Numbered from the stretch's first letter, positions 16,556 to 26,874 are shown. The stretch is DNA of 64,000 bases from Bradyrhizobium stylosanthis (GCF_001641335.1 NZ_LVEM01000001.1:1400580-1464579); one strand, 5' to 3'. A program made the numbers and translations. The notes: generated from the letters alone by a model not told the origin.

Positions 16556-17687
16556 AGCCGAGACGCTCCGCCGGGAATTGATATTGAGACAGCCAGGCGA
16601 GCGTCCGCGTCACCGCGTCCTCGCCGCCAGAAATATTGAGAGGAATACCGAGCGTCAGCGAGCCCACATGCTGGCCGCCGATCTCGTCGATGCGGGCCGA
16701 CAGCAGCGCGACGTCGAGGCCAAGCTCGCGCGCGAGCCGCGCCACCACGGTGTCGCCCGCCCCTGCCCCGCGCACCTGGACGCGGATCACGGCCTGTCCG
16801 CCGGCCGCTGCTTGCGGAACGATCCGGCTCGCCAGCGAGACCGGCAGGCTGTCGCCGATGACCTCGGCGAGGAAGGATTGCGTGATCGGATGCTTCGGGT
16901 GCGTGAAGATGTCGGCGACATGGCCGCTCTCGACGACGTGGCCGGCATCGAGCACCACGACTTCCTTGGCGAGCTGGCGCACCACGGACATTTCATGGGT
17001 GATCAGCACGATAGTCACCCCCAGCTCGCGATTGATGTTGGCGAGCAGATCGAGAATGGCGCGGGTGGTCTGCGGATCGAGCGCGGAGGTCGCCTCGTCC
17101 GACAGCAGCACGCTTGGCCGCGTTGCCAGCGCGCGGGCAATGCCGACGCGCTGCTTCTGGCCGCCGGAGAGTTCCGACGGATAGCGGTCGTGCTTGTCTG
17201 CGATGCCGACCAGCGCCAGCAGCTCGGCGACGCGGGCCTTGATGTCGGCCTTGGCCCAGCCGGCGATCTCGAGCGGCAGCGCGATGTTGTCGGCGGCGGT
17301 GCGCGAGGACAGCAGGTTGAAGTGCTGGAAGATCATGCCGATCGAGCGCTGCGCCAGCCGCAGCTCGCGCCCGGCCAGGGCCGAGATATCGCGGCCGTCC
17401 ACGATCACGCGTCCGGTGGTCGGCTTCTCCAGCCCGTTGATGAGCCGGACGAGGCTCGACTTGCCGGCGCCGGAGCGGCCGATCACGCCGGTGATCGAGC
17501 CGCGGGGGATCCCGAAGTCGATGTTTTGGAGCGCGTTGACGCCGGGCTTGCCGCGATAGGCCGGATAGGTTTTCGAGATGGCTTCGAACCGGACCATCGC
17601 GTCCGGTTCAGTGACAATCGCTGCGCGTGTCTCGATCGGTTCTCCGACCACCAGCGATGGGTGCGCGTTCATGGAAGCAGCTTTCAT
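16545..17687 (-). CDS. metN: Methionine ABC transporter ATP-binding protein MetN
   Basis: A 380-residue ATPase. Walker A is GRSGAGKSS, the Q-loop is FQHFNLL, the signature is LSGGQKQRVGIARAL and Walker B is VLLSDEATSALD. The C-terminal 80 residues form the NIL domain that binds methionine and inhibits uptake when internal methionine is high. Starts at 17687, 17672 and 17597 are all possible; homology begins near the last (MVRFEAISKTY). A small palindrome lies right at the first ATG. Length with the first start is slightly above the usual 340-350 residues. Confidence 0.93.
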   Translation of the reverse strand: MKAASMNAHPSLVVGEPIETRAAIVTEPDAMVRFEAISKTYPAYRGKPGVNALQNIDFGIPRGSITGVIGRSGAGKSSLVRLINGLEKPTTGRVIVDGRDISALAGRELRLAQRSIGMIFQHFNLLSSRTAADNIALPLEIAGWAKADIKARVAELLALVGIADKHDRYPSELSGGQKQRVGIARALATRPSVLLSDEATSALDPQTTRAILDLLANINRELGVTIVLITHEMSVVRQLAKEVVVLDAGHVVESGHVADIFTHPKHPITQSFLAEVIGDSLPVSLASRIVPQAAAGGQAVIRVQVRGAGAGDTVVARLARELGLDVALLSARIDEIGGQHVGSLTLGIPLNISGGEDAVTRTLAWLSQYQFPAERLGYVA

Positions 17688-17698
17688 GCACGAAAGTT
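17683..17698. promoter_or_regulatory. Palindrome at the metN start
   Basis: CTTTCATGCACGAAAG is a 16-nt near-palindrome (5-bp arms CTTTC/GAAAG) overlapping the first possible metN ATG. About 35 nt further upstream (near 17731-17745) is a GTCGC-TTGAT-GCGAC hairpin. These may be an operator or RNA leader for methionine control, but they match no riboswitch family I can confirm. Confidence 0.3.
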
Positions 17699-17904
17699 AG
17701 CTCGCCCGCCCGAACGGCGCACGAGGCTGAGGTCGCATCAAGCGACGGGAGGTGGAACAGCAGCAGATCGTCCGGGTGCGGCGCGCTGCACTGCAGCACA
17801 CCATCGCCCGAACCGGTCTTCCTTGCAATTTCAGATATTTGCGGGGACTTGGACGAAGATTTCCCAATCCCTCCCCGGAGAAGAATATTCCTCCGCCGGG
17901 GGTA

Positions 17905-19386
17905 TCAGCCTCCGGCCCTGAGCTGCAACCACGGCAATACGATCAGCAGCAGGCCTGCGAAATACAGCAGGCCGAAGATCAGCCCAAATCCCCAGAACTG
18001 CCCCTTCCCGATATAGCCGCTGCCGAAATACATCGGCGCCGGACCCGTCGCGTAGGGCGAGATCACGCCCATCAGGCCGAGCGAGTACATGCACAGCATG
18101 GCGAGCGTCGTCACTGGCAGGCCGGGAATCCCGGAGCCGACCGCGAGCACCACCGGCAGCACGGCGGCGGCATGCGAGGTGATGCTCGAGAAGAAGTAGT
18201 GGATCCAGAAGAACAGCGCGACCAGCAGCAGCATCGCGGTCGACGGCGACAGCCCCGCGAGCGGCTTTGCGTATTCGGTCGCGAACCATTTGATGAAGCC
18301 GATCTCGTTGAGGCCCGAGGCCAGCGTCAGCAGCGAGGTGAAATAGAAGAACACCTCCCAGGCGCTCTTCTCGCTGACGATGTCGGCGAACTCGATGACG
18401 CCGGTCACCAGCATCAGGGAGATCACGATGAACACGACGGTGGTGGCATTGACGAAGTTGGAGCCTATACCGGGAACGTGGATGTCCGGGCTCGAGCCCG
18501 CGATCCACAGGAACATCGCCAGCACGATCAGGGCCAGCATGATCCACTCGTTGCGCGACATCGGGCCCATCTCGCTGAGCTCCTTCGCCGCCCATTCGGT
18601 GATCTCCGGGCTGCGCTTCACCTCGGGCCGGCAGACCAGATAGCTGAGCAGAGGCACGACGATCATGAGAAGAAGACCGAGCGGGGCAAAGCCGATGAAC
18701 CACTGCGCCCAGCTCACCTCGACGCCCGCGGTCTTCTTGGCGATCGCAAGCGCCGCCGCATTGGGCGCGAGCGCGGTGAAGAACAGCGAGCTGGTGATCG
18801 CGGTCGCCGCGAACGCGGTCCACATCACGTAGGTGCCGATCTTGCCGGCAGTCGGCCCGGGCTCGGAGCCGTAGATGCGCGGGATGTTGCTGATGATGGG
18901 ATAGACGATGCCGCCGCTGCGCGCGGTGTTGGAGGGCGTTGCCGGCGCCAGCAGGAAGTCGGACATCGCAACCGCATAGCCGAGGCCGAGCGTGTTGCGG
19001 CCGAGCCGCTGCACCAGCACCAGCGCGATGCGCCGGCCGAGCTGGCTCTTGCGGTAGCCGATCGAGAACACGAAGGCGCCGACGATCAGCCACACCGTGC
19101 TCTCGGCAAAGCCCGCCAGCATCCAGCGCAGCGACTTGCCGGGGTCGGGATCGATATAGCCGGCAACGCCCGCGACCGTCAGGCCGATGAAGCCGACCGC
19201 GCCGACCGGCATCGATTCCAGGATGAGCCCAGTGATCACGGCCGCAAACACCGCGAAATAGTGCCATTGATTGACGTTGAGGCCCGGCGGCACCGGCCAC
19301 AGATAGATCACCAGCCACACCACGAGCGGCGCGATCAGCTTCCAGCGAAACCCCTTTGCTGCGGGCGCCTGCGAACCAGCGGCCAT
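17905..19386 (-). CDS. DASS/SLC13-family anion transporter (dicarboxylate/citrate type)
   Basis: A 493-residue membrane protein with about 12 hydrophobic segments, matching the divalent anion:sodium symporter family (CitT/TtdT/2-oxoglutarate-malate translocator subgroup). The two SNT-type substrate and sodium hairpins appear as LLAPATPSNTARSGG and FFSSITSHAAAVLPV. A good ribosome-binding site (GGGGAGGATTC) precedes the ATG. It likely moves di- or tricarboxylates; the exact anion is not predictable. It is the only gene on its transcript, between metN and the enoyl-CoA hydratase. Confidence 0.88.
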   Translation of the reverse strand: MAAGSQAPAAKGFRWKLIAPLVVWLVIYLWPVPPGLNVNQWHYFAVFAAVITGLILESMPVGAVGFIGLTVAGVAGYIDPDPGKSLRWMLAGFAESTVWLIVGAFVFSIGYRKSQLGRRIALVLVQRLGRNTLGLGYAVAMSDFLLAPATPSNTARSGGIVYPIISNIPRIYGSEPGPTAGKIGTYVMWTAFAATAITSSLFFTALAPNAAALAIAKKTAGVEVSWAQWFIGFAPLGLLLMIVVPLLSYLVCRPEVKRSPEITEWAAKELSEMGPMSRNEWIMLALIVLAMFLWIAGSSPDIHVPGIGSNFVNATTVVFIVISLMLVTGVIEFADIVSEKSAWEVFFYFTSLLTLASGLNEIGFIKWFATEYAKPLAGLSPSTAMLLLVALFFWIHYFFSSITSHAAAVLPVVLAVGSGIPGLPVTTLAMLCMYSLGLMGVISPYATGPAPMYFGSGYIGKGQFWGFGLIFGLLYFAGLLLIVLPWLQLRAGG

Positions 19387-19499
19387 GAATCCTCCCCTCG
19401 ATTGCCGTCACATCGTGCGCCCGTTGGCCGGGCTGCTTTTGTCCTTCCGCGGCGTATACGGATTGTCCGCGATGCGATCAATGGTCTGACGTCAGGTTT

Positions 19500-20306
19500 C
19501 TACCGTCCCTTGAAGCGCGGCTTGCGCCGCGTCAGGAACGCCTCGACTCCCTCCTTGTGGTCCTCGCTGAGGCTTGCGAGCGCAAACTGATCGACATCCA
19601 TGTGGCTGGCGAGATCATCCAGCGCATGCGCGAGGCGGTTGACGGTCAGCTTGGTCATGGCGACCGAAAGCGGCGGCTGCGCGGCGACCTTGCGGGCAAG
19701 TTCCATGGCGGCATCGAACGCATGGCCGGGATCGGCCACCTCTTCCACCAGGCCCCATTCATAGGCCTCCTCCGCGCTGATGCGCTGGTCGGCCAGAATG
19801 ACCGCCTGCTTGGTGCGGGCCGGCCCGACCAGATGCAGCATGCGCGGGATGCTCTGCCAGCTCATGTTCATGCCGAGCCCGATCTCGGGCACGCGCAGAT
19901 GCGCGTCGCGTCCCATGATGCGGAAGTCGAGCGCCACGGCAAGGGCGACGCCGCCGCCGACGCAAAAGCCCTCGATCGCCGCGATGGTGATCTGCTCCAT
20001 CTCCTGCCAGGCGTGGGTGAGACGCGGCCCGAGCTTGAGATGCCGCCGCAGCGCGCCGAGATCCATGTCCTTGCGCGAGCGGCCCTCGACGTCCTTGAGG
20101 TCGAAGCCGGCGCTGAAGGCGCTGGTGCTGCCTGTCAGCACCACGACGGAGGTCTCAGCGTCGTCCTCGAAGCTGCGCGCGGCCGCAGTAAGCTGGCGCA
20201 GCGCCTCGGGCGAGAGCGCATTGATGCCGTCATTGCGGTCGAAGCGCACGATCGCGATCCGCCCCTCCGGCCCGAGCCCCTTCTCGATTGTTACATAGTC
20301 GCTCAC
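19500..20306 (-). CDS. Enoyl-CoA hydratase/isomerase family protein
   Basis: A 268-residue crotonase-fold protein that probably hydrates or isomerises an acyl-CoA in fatty-acid or aromatic breakdown. The oxyanion-hole segments are FSAGFDLKDVEG and IEGFCVGGGVALAVALDFRI. One catalytic Glu position is in LRVPEIGLGMNMSW. The GTG at 20306 is chosen because GGAGG lies 6 nt upstream; a longer frame from 20345 would run into the end of the preceding gene and lacks a binding site. It follows the 252-residue envelope-like protein by 35 bp and may be co-transcribed with it. Confidence 0.87.
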   Translation of the reverse strand: MSDYVTIEKGLGPEGRIAIVRFDRNDGINALSPEALRQLTAAARSFEDDAETSVVVLTGSTSAFSAGFDLKDVEGRSRKDMDLGALRRHLKLGPRLTHAWQEMEQITIAAIEGFCVGGGVALAVALDFRIMGRDAHLRVPEIGLGMNMSWQSIPRMLHLVGPARTKQAVILADQRISAEEAYEWGLVEEVADPGHAFDAAMELARKVAAQPPLSVAMTKLTVNRLAHALDDLASHMDVDQFALASLSEDHKEGVEAFLTRRKPRFKGR

Positions 20307-20341
20307 CACAGGCCTCCCTGTTCTTGTTGTTCTTGGATCGC

Positions 20342-21100
20342 TCACAAATGCCCGGTGCGCCGATGCTCCGGCTCACTGCCGCGGACCGGAAACCGGATCG
20401 TGGTACCGATGGTGATCCAGTTGGCATTCTCGCCGGTGATGTTGCGGCCGTAGATCACGTCGACGGAAAATATCTCGTTCGGCCGGTAGCGTACACCGGT
20501 CTGGAAGCGCGGTTGCACGATGCTCGCGATCTCGGATCTGCCGGCCTGGCCAAACGCCTCGATCGTCCACTGCAACGTGTCGGTGAACTTCCAGTCGAAG
20601 CCGATGCCGTAGGTCAGGTAGTGGCGATCCACGGTGCGATCCCAGAGCCAGCCACCGTTGACGTTGATCCGCATGGTCTCGGACAGGCGGAAGGTCGCGG
20701 GTATGACCGCAAAGGCGGCCAGCGCCTCGCCTGTCATGACATCGAACGACCCGCCGCCATAGGCCGACAGCCCCCACCGCCCGATCCCGGTGGGGATGAA
20801 ATTCGTCTTGGCCTTCGGAGCGACCGTCGTGCTCCAGTCGCCGTCGCTCCGGGCGCGGATGGTCTGCATGCTCAGCTCGATCGGCCTGAAGGGATCGACG
20901 ACGCAGGACGGATTGGCCACCGCCAGGACATCCGTATTGGTCGCCGCCGACATCCAGCTTTCGACCTTGCAGGAGCCGACCTCGGAGATGTCGGCGGCAT
21001 CCACCGCATAGGCGCCATTCGCGGCGCGCGCATCCTGGGTCGCAAGTGCGACAAGAGCCGCGATTGCAGCGGTTATTCCGGAGTCTTTGGCCCAGCCCAT
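20342..21100 (-). CDS. Hypothetical secreted, outer-membrane-like protein
   Basis: A 252-residue protein with an N-terminal hydrophobic signal ending DARA-AN. The rest alternates polar and aromatic residues in beta-strand-like stretches ([46 protein letters not shown]), typical of a small beta-barrel, although the C-terminal residue is not aromatic (ends RRTGHL). Two cysteines (GSCKVES and PSCVVDP) may form a disulfide. It is divergent from the nitrile hydratase operon, 62 bp away. Function unknown. Confidence 0.7.
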   Translation of the reverse strand: MGWAKDSGITAAIAALVALATQDARAANGAYAVDAADISEVGSCKVESWMSAATNTDVLAVANPSCVVDPFRPIELSMQTIRARSDGDWSTTVAPKAKTNFIPTGIGRWGLSAYGGGSFDVMTGEALAAFAVIPATFRLSETMRINVNGGWLWDRTVDRHYLTYGIGFDWKFTDTLQWTIEAFGQAGRSEIASIVQPRFQTGVRYRPNEIFSVDVIYGRNITGENANWITIGTTIRFPVRGSEPEHRRTGHL

Positions 21101-21162
21101 GCCCCGATGTTAGCAGAGTCTTCGCCTCGACAAGGCCCGGATTCTGGGACTATCTTCGCGCC

Positions 21163-21789
21163 ATGAGCGAGCATCATCACGACCACGATCACGACCATTC
21201 CGAGCTGTCGGAGACCGAGCTGCGCGTGCGCGCGCTCGAAACGATCCTGACCGAAAAAGGCTATGTCGAGCCGGCCGCGCTCGATGCCATCATCCAGGCC
21301 TACGAGACCAAGATCGGCCCGCACAACGGTGCCCGCGTCGTCGCCAAGGCCTGGACCGATCCGGCGTTCAAGAAGGCGCTGCTGGAGGACGGCAGCAAGG
21401 CGATCGGCACGCTCGGCCATGTCAGCCGTGTCGGCGATCATCTCGTCGTGGTCGAGAACACGCCGGAGCGGCACAACATGGTCGTGTGCACGCTGTGCTC
21501 CTGCTACCCTTGGGAGATGCTGGGGCTGCCGCCGGTCTGGTACAAGGCTGCGCCCTATCGTTCGCGCGCGGTGAAGGATCCGCGCGGCGTGCTCGCCGAT
21601 TTCGACGTGACCCTGCCCAAGGACATCGAGATCCGGGTCTGGGATTCCACGGCCGAGACGCGCTTCCTGGTGCTTCCGATGCGCCCCGCGGGCACCGAAG
21701 GCTGGAGCGAGGAGCAGCTCGCCGAGCTCGTCACGCGCGACTCCATGATCGGGACCGGCTTTCCGAGGATGCCGGGAGCACCGTCATGA
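21163..21789 (+). CDS. nthA: Nitrile hydratase alpha subunit, cobalt type
   Basis: A 208-residue alpha subunit of nitrile hydratase, which converts nitriles to amides. The metal-claw motif is CTLCSC at residues 109-114; Thr at the second position marks the cobalt type, whereas iron enzymes have CSLCSC. The two inner Cys are normally oxidised to sulfinic and sulfenic acids. The N-terminus is very His/Asp-rich (HHHDHDHDH at 4-12), possibly a metal-binding tail. The stop overlaps the nthB start by 4 bp (ATGA). No amidase gene follows, so amides must be processed elsewhere. Confidence 0.95.
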   Translation: MSEHHHDHDHDHSELSETELRVRALETILTEKGYVEPAALDAIIQAYETKIGPHNGARVVAKAWTDPAFKKALLEDGSKAIGTLGHVSRVGDHLVVVENTPERHNMVVCTLCSCYPWEMLGLPPVWYKAAPYRSRAVKDPRGVLADFDVTLPKDIEIRVWDSTAETRFLVLPMRPAGTEGWSEEQLAELVTRDSMIGTGFPRMPGAPS

Positions 21790-22445
21790 ACGGCGTGCAC
21801 GACATGGGCGGCATGGACGGGTTCGGCAAGGTCGAGGCTGAGCTGAACGAACCTGTCTTCCACGAGGAGTGGGAATCGCGCGTGCTGGCGATGGTGCGTG
21901 CGATGGGCGCCGCCGGGGCCTTCAACATCGACACCTCGCGCTTCTATCGCGAGTCGCTGCCGCCGCACGTGTATCTGTCGAGCTCCTACTACAAGAAGTG
22001 GTTCCTCGGGCTCGAGGAGATGCTGATCGAGAAGGGCTACCTCACGCGCGAGGAGGTTGCGGCCGGTCACGCGATGCAGCCCGGCAAGGCGCTGAAGCAC
22101 GGCAAGTTCGATCTCACCCAGGTCGAGCGCATCATGGTGCGCGGCAAGTTCGCCCGCCCTGCCCCGGCACCGGCCCGATTCAACATCGGCGACCGCGTGC
22201 GGGCGAAGAACATCCATCCGGCAACGCATACACGGCTGCCGCGCTACGTGCGCGGGCATGTCGGCGTGGTCGAGCTCAACCACGGCTGCCATGTGTTTCC
22301 GGATTCGGCGGCGATGGAGCTCGGCGAAAATCCGCAATGGCTCTACACCGTGGTGTTCGAGGGCCGCGATCTCTGGGGCGAGGATGGCGATCCCACACTG
22401 AAGGTGTCGATCGACGCGTTCGAGCCGTATCTGGACCCGGCCTGA
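21786..22445 (+). CDS. nthB: Nitrile hydratase beta subunit
   Basis: A 219-residue beta subunit. The N-terminus [14 protein letters not shown] is diagnostic, and the C-terminal SH3-like domain holds the [11 protein letters not shown] motif, [12 protein letters not shown] and LWGEDGD. It overlaps nthA by 4 bp and its TGA shares one base with the activator ATG, so the three genes form a tightly coupled unit ensuring 1:1 assembly. Confidence 0.95.
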   Translation: MNGVHDMGGMDGFGKVEAELNEPVFHEEWESRVLAMVRAMGAAGAFNIDTSRFYRESLPPHVYLSSSYYKKWFLGLEEMLIEKGYLTREEVAAGHAMQPGKALKHGKFDLTQVERIMVRGKFARPAPAPARFNIGDRVRAKNIHPATHTRLPRYVRGHVGVVELNHGCHVFPDSAAMELGENPQWLYTVVFEGRDLWGEDGDPTLKVSIDAFEPYLDPA

Positions 22446-22822
22446 TGAGCAGCAATGCGGCCGCTACCGCGACGGCGGCGATCCCGAGCATTCCGCGCGA
22501 CGATGAAGGCCCGGTATTTCGCGCCCCGTGGGAAGCGCACGCCTTCGCGATGGCGTTGACCCTTCACGAGCGCGGCGTCTTCACCTGGCCCGAATGGGCT
22601 GCGGCGCTCGCGGACGAGATCAAGCGCGCGCAGGCCGCCGGCGATCCTGACACCGGCGAGACCTACTATCTGCACTGGCTCGCCACGCTGGAAGGCCTCG
22701 TCGCGCGCAAGGGCGTGGCTTCGATGGACACCCTGCACCGCTACCGCGACGCCTGGGACCACGCCGCGGACCGCACGCCGCACGGCAAGCCGATCGAGCT
22801 GCGGGACGAGGATTTTAGGTAG
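22445..22822 (+). CDS. Nitrile hydratase activator/accessory protein (P14K type)
   Basis: A 125-residue protein of the nitrile hydratase accessory family, related to the beta-subunit N-terminus, with the typical VFRAPWEAHAFAMALTLHERGVFTWPEWAAAL stretch (given here as a region, about residues 24-55). In cobalt enzymes this protein forms a complex with alpha, inserts cobalt and swaps into the holoenzyme. It is the last gene of the operon, starting one base inside the nthB stop. Confidence 0.9.
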   Translation: MSSNAAATATAAIPSIPRDDEGPVFRAPWEAHAFAMALTLHERGVFTWPEWAAALADEIKRAQAAGDPDTGETYYLHWLATLEGLVARKGVASMDTLHRYRDAWDHAADRTPHGKPIELRDEDFR

Positions 22823-22941
22823 CAGGCTCTCCCAGGCCCCCCAGATCGCGAAAAACTTCTTCTAATCCATATAGGAAGTTGTAATATCTTAGCGTTTGCT
22901 AACTGCATATTTCAATCAATAATTGCGTGCTGGGGGCTCTG

Positions 22942-24666
22942 ATGGTCGCAAGGATCGCAATCGTTCTATTGCTGCTTACCGCTATTTTCGCCGTTCCCGC
23001 TCCGGGCCAAGCCGCGTGCAACGTGCCCCCACCACTGTGCCTGGACAAGACACCACAGAAGGACACCAACCTTCAGCAGATCGTCGCAAGCCGATCTTCG
23101 GTTCCCTACAAGGTGGACGAAGTTGCCGACTTTAGCTACGCGGATATCAGGATCGATTGCAATTCCGCAGGGCTTGAGCGGTTCGCCCGGCAGTTTGTTG
23201 ATCGCGCGTGGTCCGTAGGTCTACTATCCGAAAATCGCGAATTCGCGCTTTCGGTCGACATCGAGCAGATCAGCAGGAACTCCGCCGATCCACCCAAGCC
23301 GCTCACTTATCTGATCGCGCAAATCAAACGCGACGCTGGTGGGAATACCACCGTGATGGGTTGCGACAATCTTCTTGCCACCAACATCTCCTTCAATTCG
23401 ACACTAAGGCTGAAATTCAAGCTACTGCAATCGAAGACGACGACGGTCAATCCGTCGACTTACAGTGCCATCCGCATCCTTTCGAAAGTGCTTGGTTTCG
23501 TTTTCGCCGGACCGGGCGGCGCCGCGATCGCCACAGAAGCCACAAAAATTAGCGATGCCATCAAGGATAACAAGAGCGACATTGACGAGATCGCCAAAGC
23601 GTTCGACGAAGTCAACACGCAGCAGCCCCAGGCGACGTTCGACGTCAATGAAAAAAATGTGACGCTCATCCTCTCCGACAATTCGAAATTCACGATATCT
23701 CGAATTGGCAAACGCTCCGCCTTCCTGACGTTCGCAGGCCCAAAACTGAATGCGCCGGGCGCGCCGCTCCAGAAGCTCATATCCGAGAAGACCGGAATCG
23801 ATCTTGCTGCCTATCTGACGACTAAGGCAGGCAACTGGGACACGATGGTCATCAGTGAGGATGTCGACACGTCGAGGACAGGCTGCGGCAAGATTCGTGA
23901 GGCGCTCGGATACCTCTTCACGAAGGAAGAGATGATTATCATTCTTGCCAAGGAGTTCGACAGGTTTGGAGACGATACAGTCAAGGACCTGAAGGACCCC
24001 TGCTTCAGGGCTATTGAGCGGGAGGCTCTCAAGACGATGGGACTGACAGATCCCCTCGCCGCCCGCGCAGCGCCGCAGGAGAGCAGCGGTCTCCCTCGAG
24101 ATCCGGCAAAGGACGCCACCGATCCGATCCGCTGGAGCGCGATCAGGGAGTTTCTCAACGAATTTGGACGCGCGCTCAGTTCGATCTCTGCAGCGAACCT
24201 CTCGCCCGAAGTTCGTGCCAAAAAGCTGGCGCTCTACTTGGATGCAAGGGTCGCAACTGAGTCGTTCGATGCGCTTGACCTCTTGCCGCCTAGCACCGGG
24301 GTCCTCAGGGAGTCTCTCGCGGCGAAGATCGCAGGCTGGCCGATCGGTGCATCGATCCGGTATGGATGTTTTCTCGCGCCGGACAAGCAGCTACTCACCA
24401 AATATTCGGCACAGATGCTGGTCTTGCTTGATTCCGGAGGCGGTAACCAGAGACTTGTTAATCTCATTGTGGGCTTCACAGACCCCAAGGCGACCAATGC
24501 CGACGGACTTCTGATCGGGAATATGCTGATCGAGAAGCCGACGGCGGCAAGCCTGGCCGCGGTCTCAACGGCTTACAAATCGGGCTGCGGTGATCGTTCG
24601 GATCCGTGGAAGCCCTGGGAAGAGATCAAGACAAGCTCTGTGTTTCGAACACCACCCTTCAGCTGA
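22942..24666 (+). CDS. Hypothetical secreted protein, lower-GC
   Basis: A 574-residue protein with a signal peptide (hydrophobic residues 2-18, ending GQA-ACN). No family is recognised. Several Cys (CNVPPPLC near the mature N-terminus, then scattered single Cys) suggest disulfides and extracytoplasmic function. A hydrophobic Gly/Ala-rich segment (around [14 protein letters not shown]) may insert into a membrane. The gene and its AT-rich upstream DNA (22850-22930) have visibly lower GC and more A/T-ending codons than the neighbours, suggesting horizontal gain. ATG at 22942 has GGGGG 5 nt upstream; a GTG at 22927 is possible. It converges on queC with an 8-bp overlap. Confidence 0.7.
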   Translation: MVARIAIVLLLLTAIFAVPAPGQAACNVPPPLCLDKTPQKDTNLQQIVASRSSVPYKVDEVADFSYADIRIDCNSAGLERFARQFVDRAWSVGLLSENREFALSVDIEQISRNSADPPKPLTYLIAQIKRDAGGNTTVMGCDNLLATNISFNSTLRLKFKLLQSKTTTVNPSTYSAIRILSKVLGFVFAGPGGAAIATEATKISDAIKDNKSDIDEIAKAFDEVNTQQPQATFDVNEKNVTLILSDNSKFTISRIGKRSAFLTFAGPKLNAPGAPLQKLISEKTGIDLAAYLTTKAGNWDTMVISEDVDTSRTGCGKIREALGYLFTKEEMIIILAKEFDRFGDDTVKDLKDPCFRAIEREALKTMGLTDPLAARAAPQESSGLPRDPAKDATDPIRWSAIREFLNEFGRALSSISAANLSPEVRAKKLALYLDARVATESFDALDLLPPSTGVLRESLAAKIAGWPIGASIRYGCFLAPDKQLLTKYSAQMLVLLDSGGGNQRLVNLIVGFTDPKATNADGLLIGNMLIEKPTAASLAAVSTAYKSGCGDRSDPWKPWEEIKTSSVFRTPPFS

Positions 24667-25381
24667 CATCCATACTCGCCGCAAACTCCCGCCAGCCCTT
24701 CGCCCGCAGGCTGCACGCCGGGCATTCGCCGCAGCCATAGCCCCACTCGTGCCGCGCGCCGCGTTCGCCGAGATAGCAGGTGTGCGACTTCTCGCGGATG
24801 AGGTCGACCAGCCCCTCGCCGCCGAGGTCATGCGCGAGCTTCCATGTCGCGGCCTTGTCGATCCACATCAAGGGGGTGTGCAGCTCGAATTGCCTGGCCA
24901 TGCCGAGCGAGAGCGCGGCCTGCATGGCCTGGATCGTGTCATTGCGGCAATCGGGATAGCCGGAATAGTCGGTCTCGCACATGCCGCCGACGATGTGGGT
25001 GATGCCGCGCCGGTAGGCCAGCGCCGCGGCAAAGGTCAGGAACACCAGATTGCGGCCGGGCACGAAGGTGTTGGGCAGGCCGTCGGCGCCCATCGCGATC
25101 GCGACGTCGCGCGTCAGCGCCGTCTCGGACACCGCCGCCAGCGTCGGGATCGACAGCGTATGGCTCTCGCCGAGCTTTGCGGCCCAATCGGGGCGCAGGG
25201 CCTTGACGCCGTCGAACAGGCTGTCGCGGCAGGCCAGCTCGATGGCGTGACGCTGACCGTACTCGAACCCCAGCGTTTCCACGCGGGCGAAGCGGCTCAG
25301 CGCCCAGGCAAGGCACGTGGTGGAATCCTGACCGCCGGAGAACAGCACCAAAGCGGTTTGTGATGAAAATGCGTCGCTCAT
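24659..25381 (-). CDS. queC: 7-cyano-7-deazaguanine synthase QueC
   Basis: A 240-residue ATP-dependent enzyme that makes preQ0 for queuosine tRNA modification. The PP-loop motif is FSGGQDSTT near the N-terminus, followed by the [10 protein letters not shown] segment. The C-terminal zinc site is formed by Cys in SHTCYLG and YGCGECPAC. Size and start (MSDAF at 25381) match the family; a longer upstream frame is discarded. It diverges from mazG across 127 bp. No other queuosine genes lie beside it. Confidence 0.95.
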   Translation of the reverse strand: MSDAFSSQTALVLFSGGQDSTTCLAWALSRFARVETLGFEYGQRHAIELACRDSLFDGVKALRPDWAAKLGESHTLSIPTLAAVSETALTRDVAIAMGADGLPNTFVPGRNLVFLTFAAALAYRRGITHIVGGMCETDYSGYPDCRNDTIQAMQAALSLGMARQFELHTPLMWIDKAATWKLAHDLGGEGLVDLIREKSHTCYLGERGARHEWGYGCGECPACSLRAKGWREFAASMDVS

Positions 25382-25508
25382 GGCCCGCGCTTTAGCACTG
25401 TGGAACGTCCCAGCCAATCGGTGGAAATCGGCCTGTTCCGTGCCGTTACGCTGGGATCGACCGGCTGCTTTTGGCATAAGTCTCAAGACCCAGGAGAGAC
25501 GCCCCGCA

Positions 25509-26327
25509 ATGACCCCTTCCCGTGACATTTCCCGCCTGATCGAGATCATGGCGGCGCTGCGCACGCCGGTGACCGGCTGCCCCTGGGACCTCGAGCAGGA
25601 TTTTTCGACGATTGCGCCCTACACGATCGAGGAGGCCTATGAGGTGGTGGACGCCATCACCCGCGGCGATCTCGACGATCTCCGGGAGGAGCTCGGCGAC
25701 CTCCTGCTGCAGGTCGTATTCCACGCCCAGATGGCCGAGGAGCAGAACGCCTTTGCCTTTGGTGACGTCGTCGAGGCCATCACCCGCAAGATGATCCGGC
25801 GCCATCCCCATGTCTTCGCCGACAAGAACGGCAATCTCGCCCCGCACCACGTCAAGGAGGTCTGGGACCGCATCAAGGCCGAGGAGAAAGCCGAGCGCGC
25901 CGCGCGCCGGCCGCTGGAAGAAGCACCGGCGCACACATCGCTGCTGTCGGGCATCAAGGCCGGCCAGCCGGCGCTGACGCGCGCCATGGAGCTGCAGCGC
26001 AAGGCCTCCACCGTCGGCTTCGACTGGAACGACCCGCGCGCCGTGCTGGCGAAGATCCGCGAGGAAGCCGACGAGATCGAGGCGGCGCTGGAGCGCGGCG
26101 ACAAGCAGGAATTGGCGGAAGAGACCGGCGACCTGATGTTCGCCCTCGTCAACCTCGCCCGCCATGTCGATGCCGATCCGGAAAGCGCGCTGCGTGCGAC
26201 CAACGCGAAGTTCGAGCGGCGCTTTGCCTATATCGAGCGGGCGCTGGAGGCGCAGGGCCGGACGCTCAAGCAGGCTTCGCTCGCGGAGATGGACGCGCTG
26301 TGGAATGCGGCGAAGACGGCCACGTGA
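25509..26327 (+). CDS. mazG: Nucleoside triphosphate pyrophosphohydrolase MazG
   Basis: A 272-residue tandem-domain MazG that hydrolyses NTPs to NMP and pyrophosphate. Both copies of the EExxE motif are visible: EEAYEVVDA with EELGDLLLQ in the N-terminal domain, and [10 protein letters not shown] with [10 protein letters not shown] in the C-terminal domain. The CPWDLEQ segment near the N-terminus is characteristic. The ATG at 25509 follows GGAGAG. The next gene, a GNAT, begins within or just after its stop. Confidence 0.94.
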   Translation: MTPSRDISRLIEIMAALRTPVTGCPWDLEQDFSTIAPYTIEEAYEVVDAITRGDLDDLREELGDLLLQVVFHAQMAEEQNAFAFGDVVEAITRKMIRRHPHVFADKNGNLAPHHVKEVWDRIKAEEKAERAARRPLEEAPAHTSLLSGIKAGQPALTRAMELQRKASTVGFDWNDPRAVLAKIREEADEIEAALERGDKQELAEETGDLMFALVNLARHVDADPESALRATNAKFERRFAYIERALEAQGRTLKQASLAEMDALWNAAKTAT

Positions 26328-26341
26328 TGCAAGGGCGCGCC

Positions 26342-26800
26342 ATGGAGATCCGGCAGGACGATCCGAGGGCGCCACATGTCGCCGACCTGCTGGCACATCA
26401 TCTGGAAGAGCTCCGCAGCGTCATGGGCGAGCACGCGCAGGCGCTCGATGCGAGCGGTCTTTCGGCTCCCTCGGTGACGTTCTGGACGGTCTGGCACGGC
26501 GATGTGCTGGCCGGCTTTGGTGCCCTGAAGCAACTGGACGATACGCACGCGGAGGTGAAGTCGATGCGCGCCGCGCCTGCCGCGCGCGGGACCGGGGTCG
26601 GCCGCGCGATCCTGCGGCACATCATCGCCGAAGCCCGCAAGCGCGGTTATGCGCGGCTCAGCCTGGAGACCGGCACGGCACCGCTGCATGCTCCTGCCGT
26701 CGCGCTCTACCGCAGTGCCGGCTTCGTATCCTGCGAGCCGTTTGCCGATTACGAGGCGAGCCCGCACAACCAGTTCATGAGCCTCGACCTCGCGAATTGA
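26342..26800 (+). CDS. GNAT-family N-acetyltransferase
   Basis: A 152-residue acetyltransferase. The acetyl-CoA motif A is MRAAPAARGTGVGRAIL (R-G-x-G-x-G), preceded by a beta strand with AEVKSMRA and followed by YARLSLETG and ALYRSAGF, the classical motif B. ATG at 26342 has AAGGG seven bases upstream; an ATG at 26327 overlapping the mazG stop is an alternative. Cotranscribed with mazG. Substrate unknown. Confidence 0.88.
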   Translation: MEIRQDDPRAPHVADLLAHHLEELRSVMGEHAQALDASGLSAPSVTFWTVWHGDVLAGFGALKQLDDTHAEVKSMRAAPAARGTGVGRAILRHIIAEARKRGYARLSLETGTAPLHAPAVALYRSAGFVSCEPFADYEASPHNQFMSLDLAN

Positions 26801-26874
26801 GTGGGTACGTTCTAGGGCAAGTAAACCTTCTTCAAGATCTGCTTCGCCTCGGCACCGACCGCTTTCGTGAGGAC

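Noticed and set aside
17700..17760. SAM-II riboswitch upstream of metN
   Set aside because: Only a GCTAA stretch and generic stems are present; the rest of the conserved core is not recognisable by eye.
17608..17799. 63-codon leader peptide overlapping the metN start
   Set aside because: No ribosome-binding site and no run of regulatory codons; more likely chance in a GC-rich leader.
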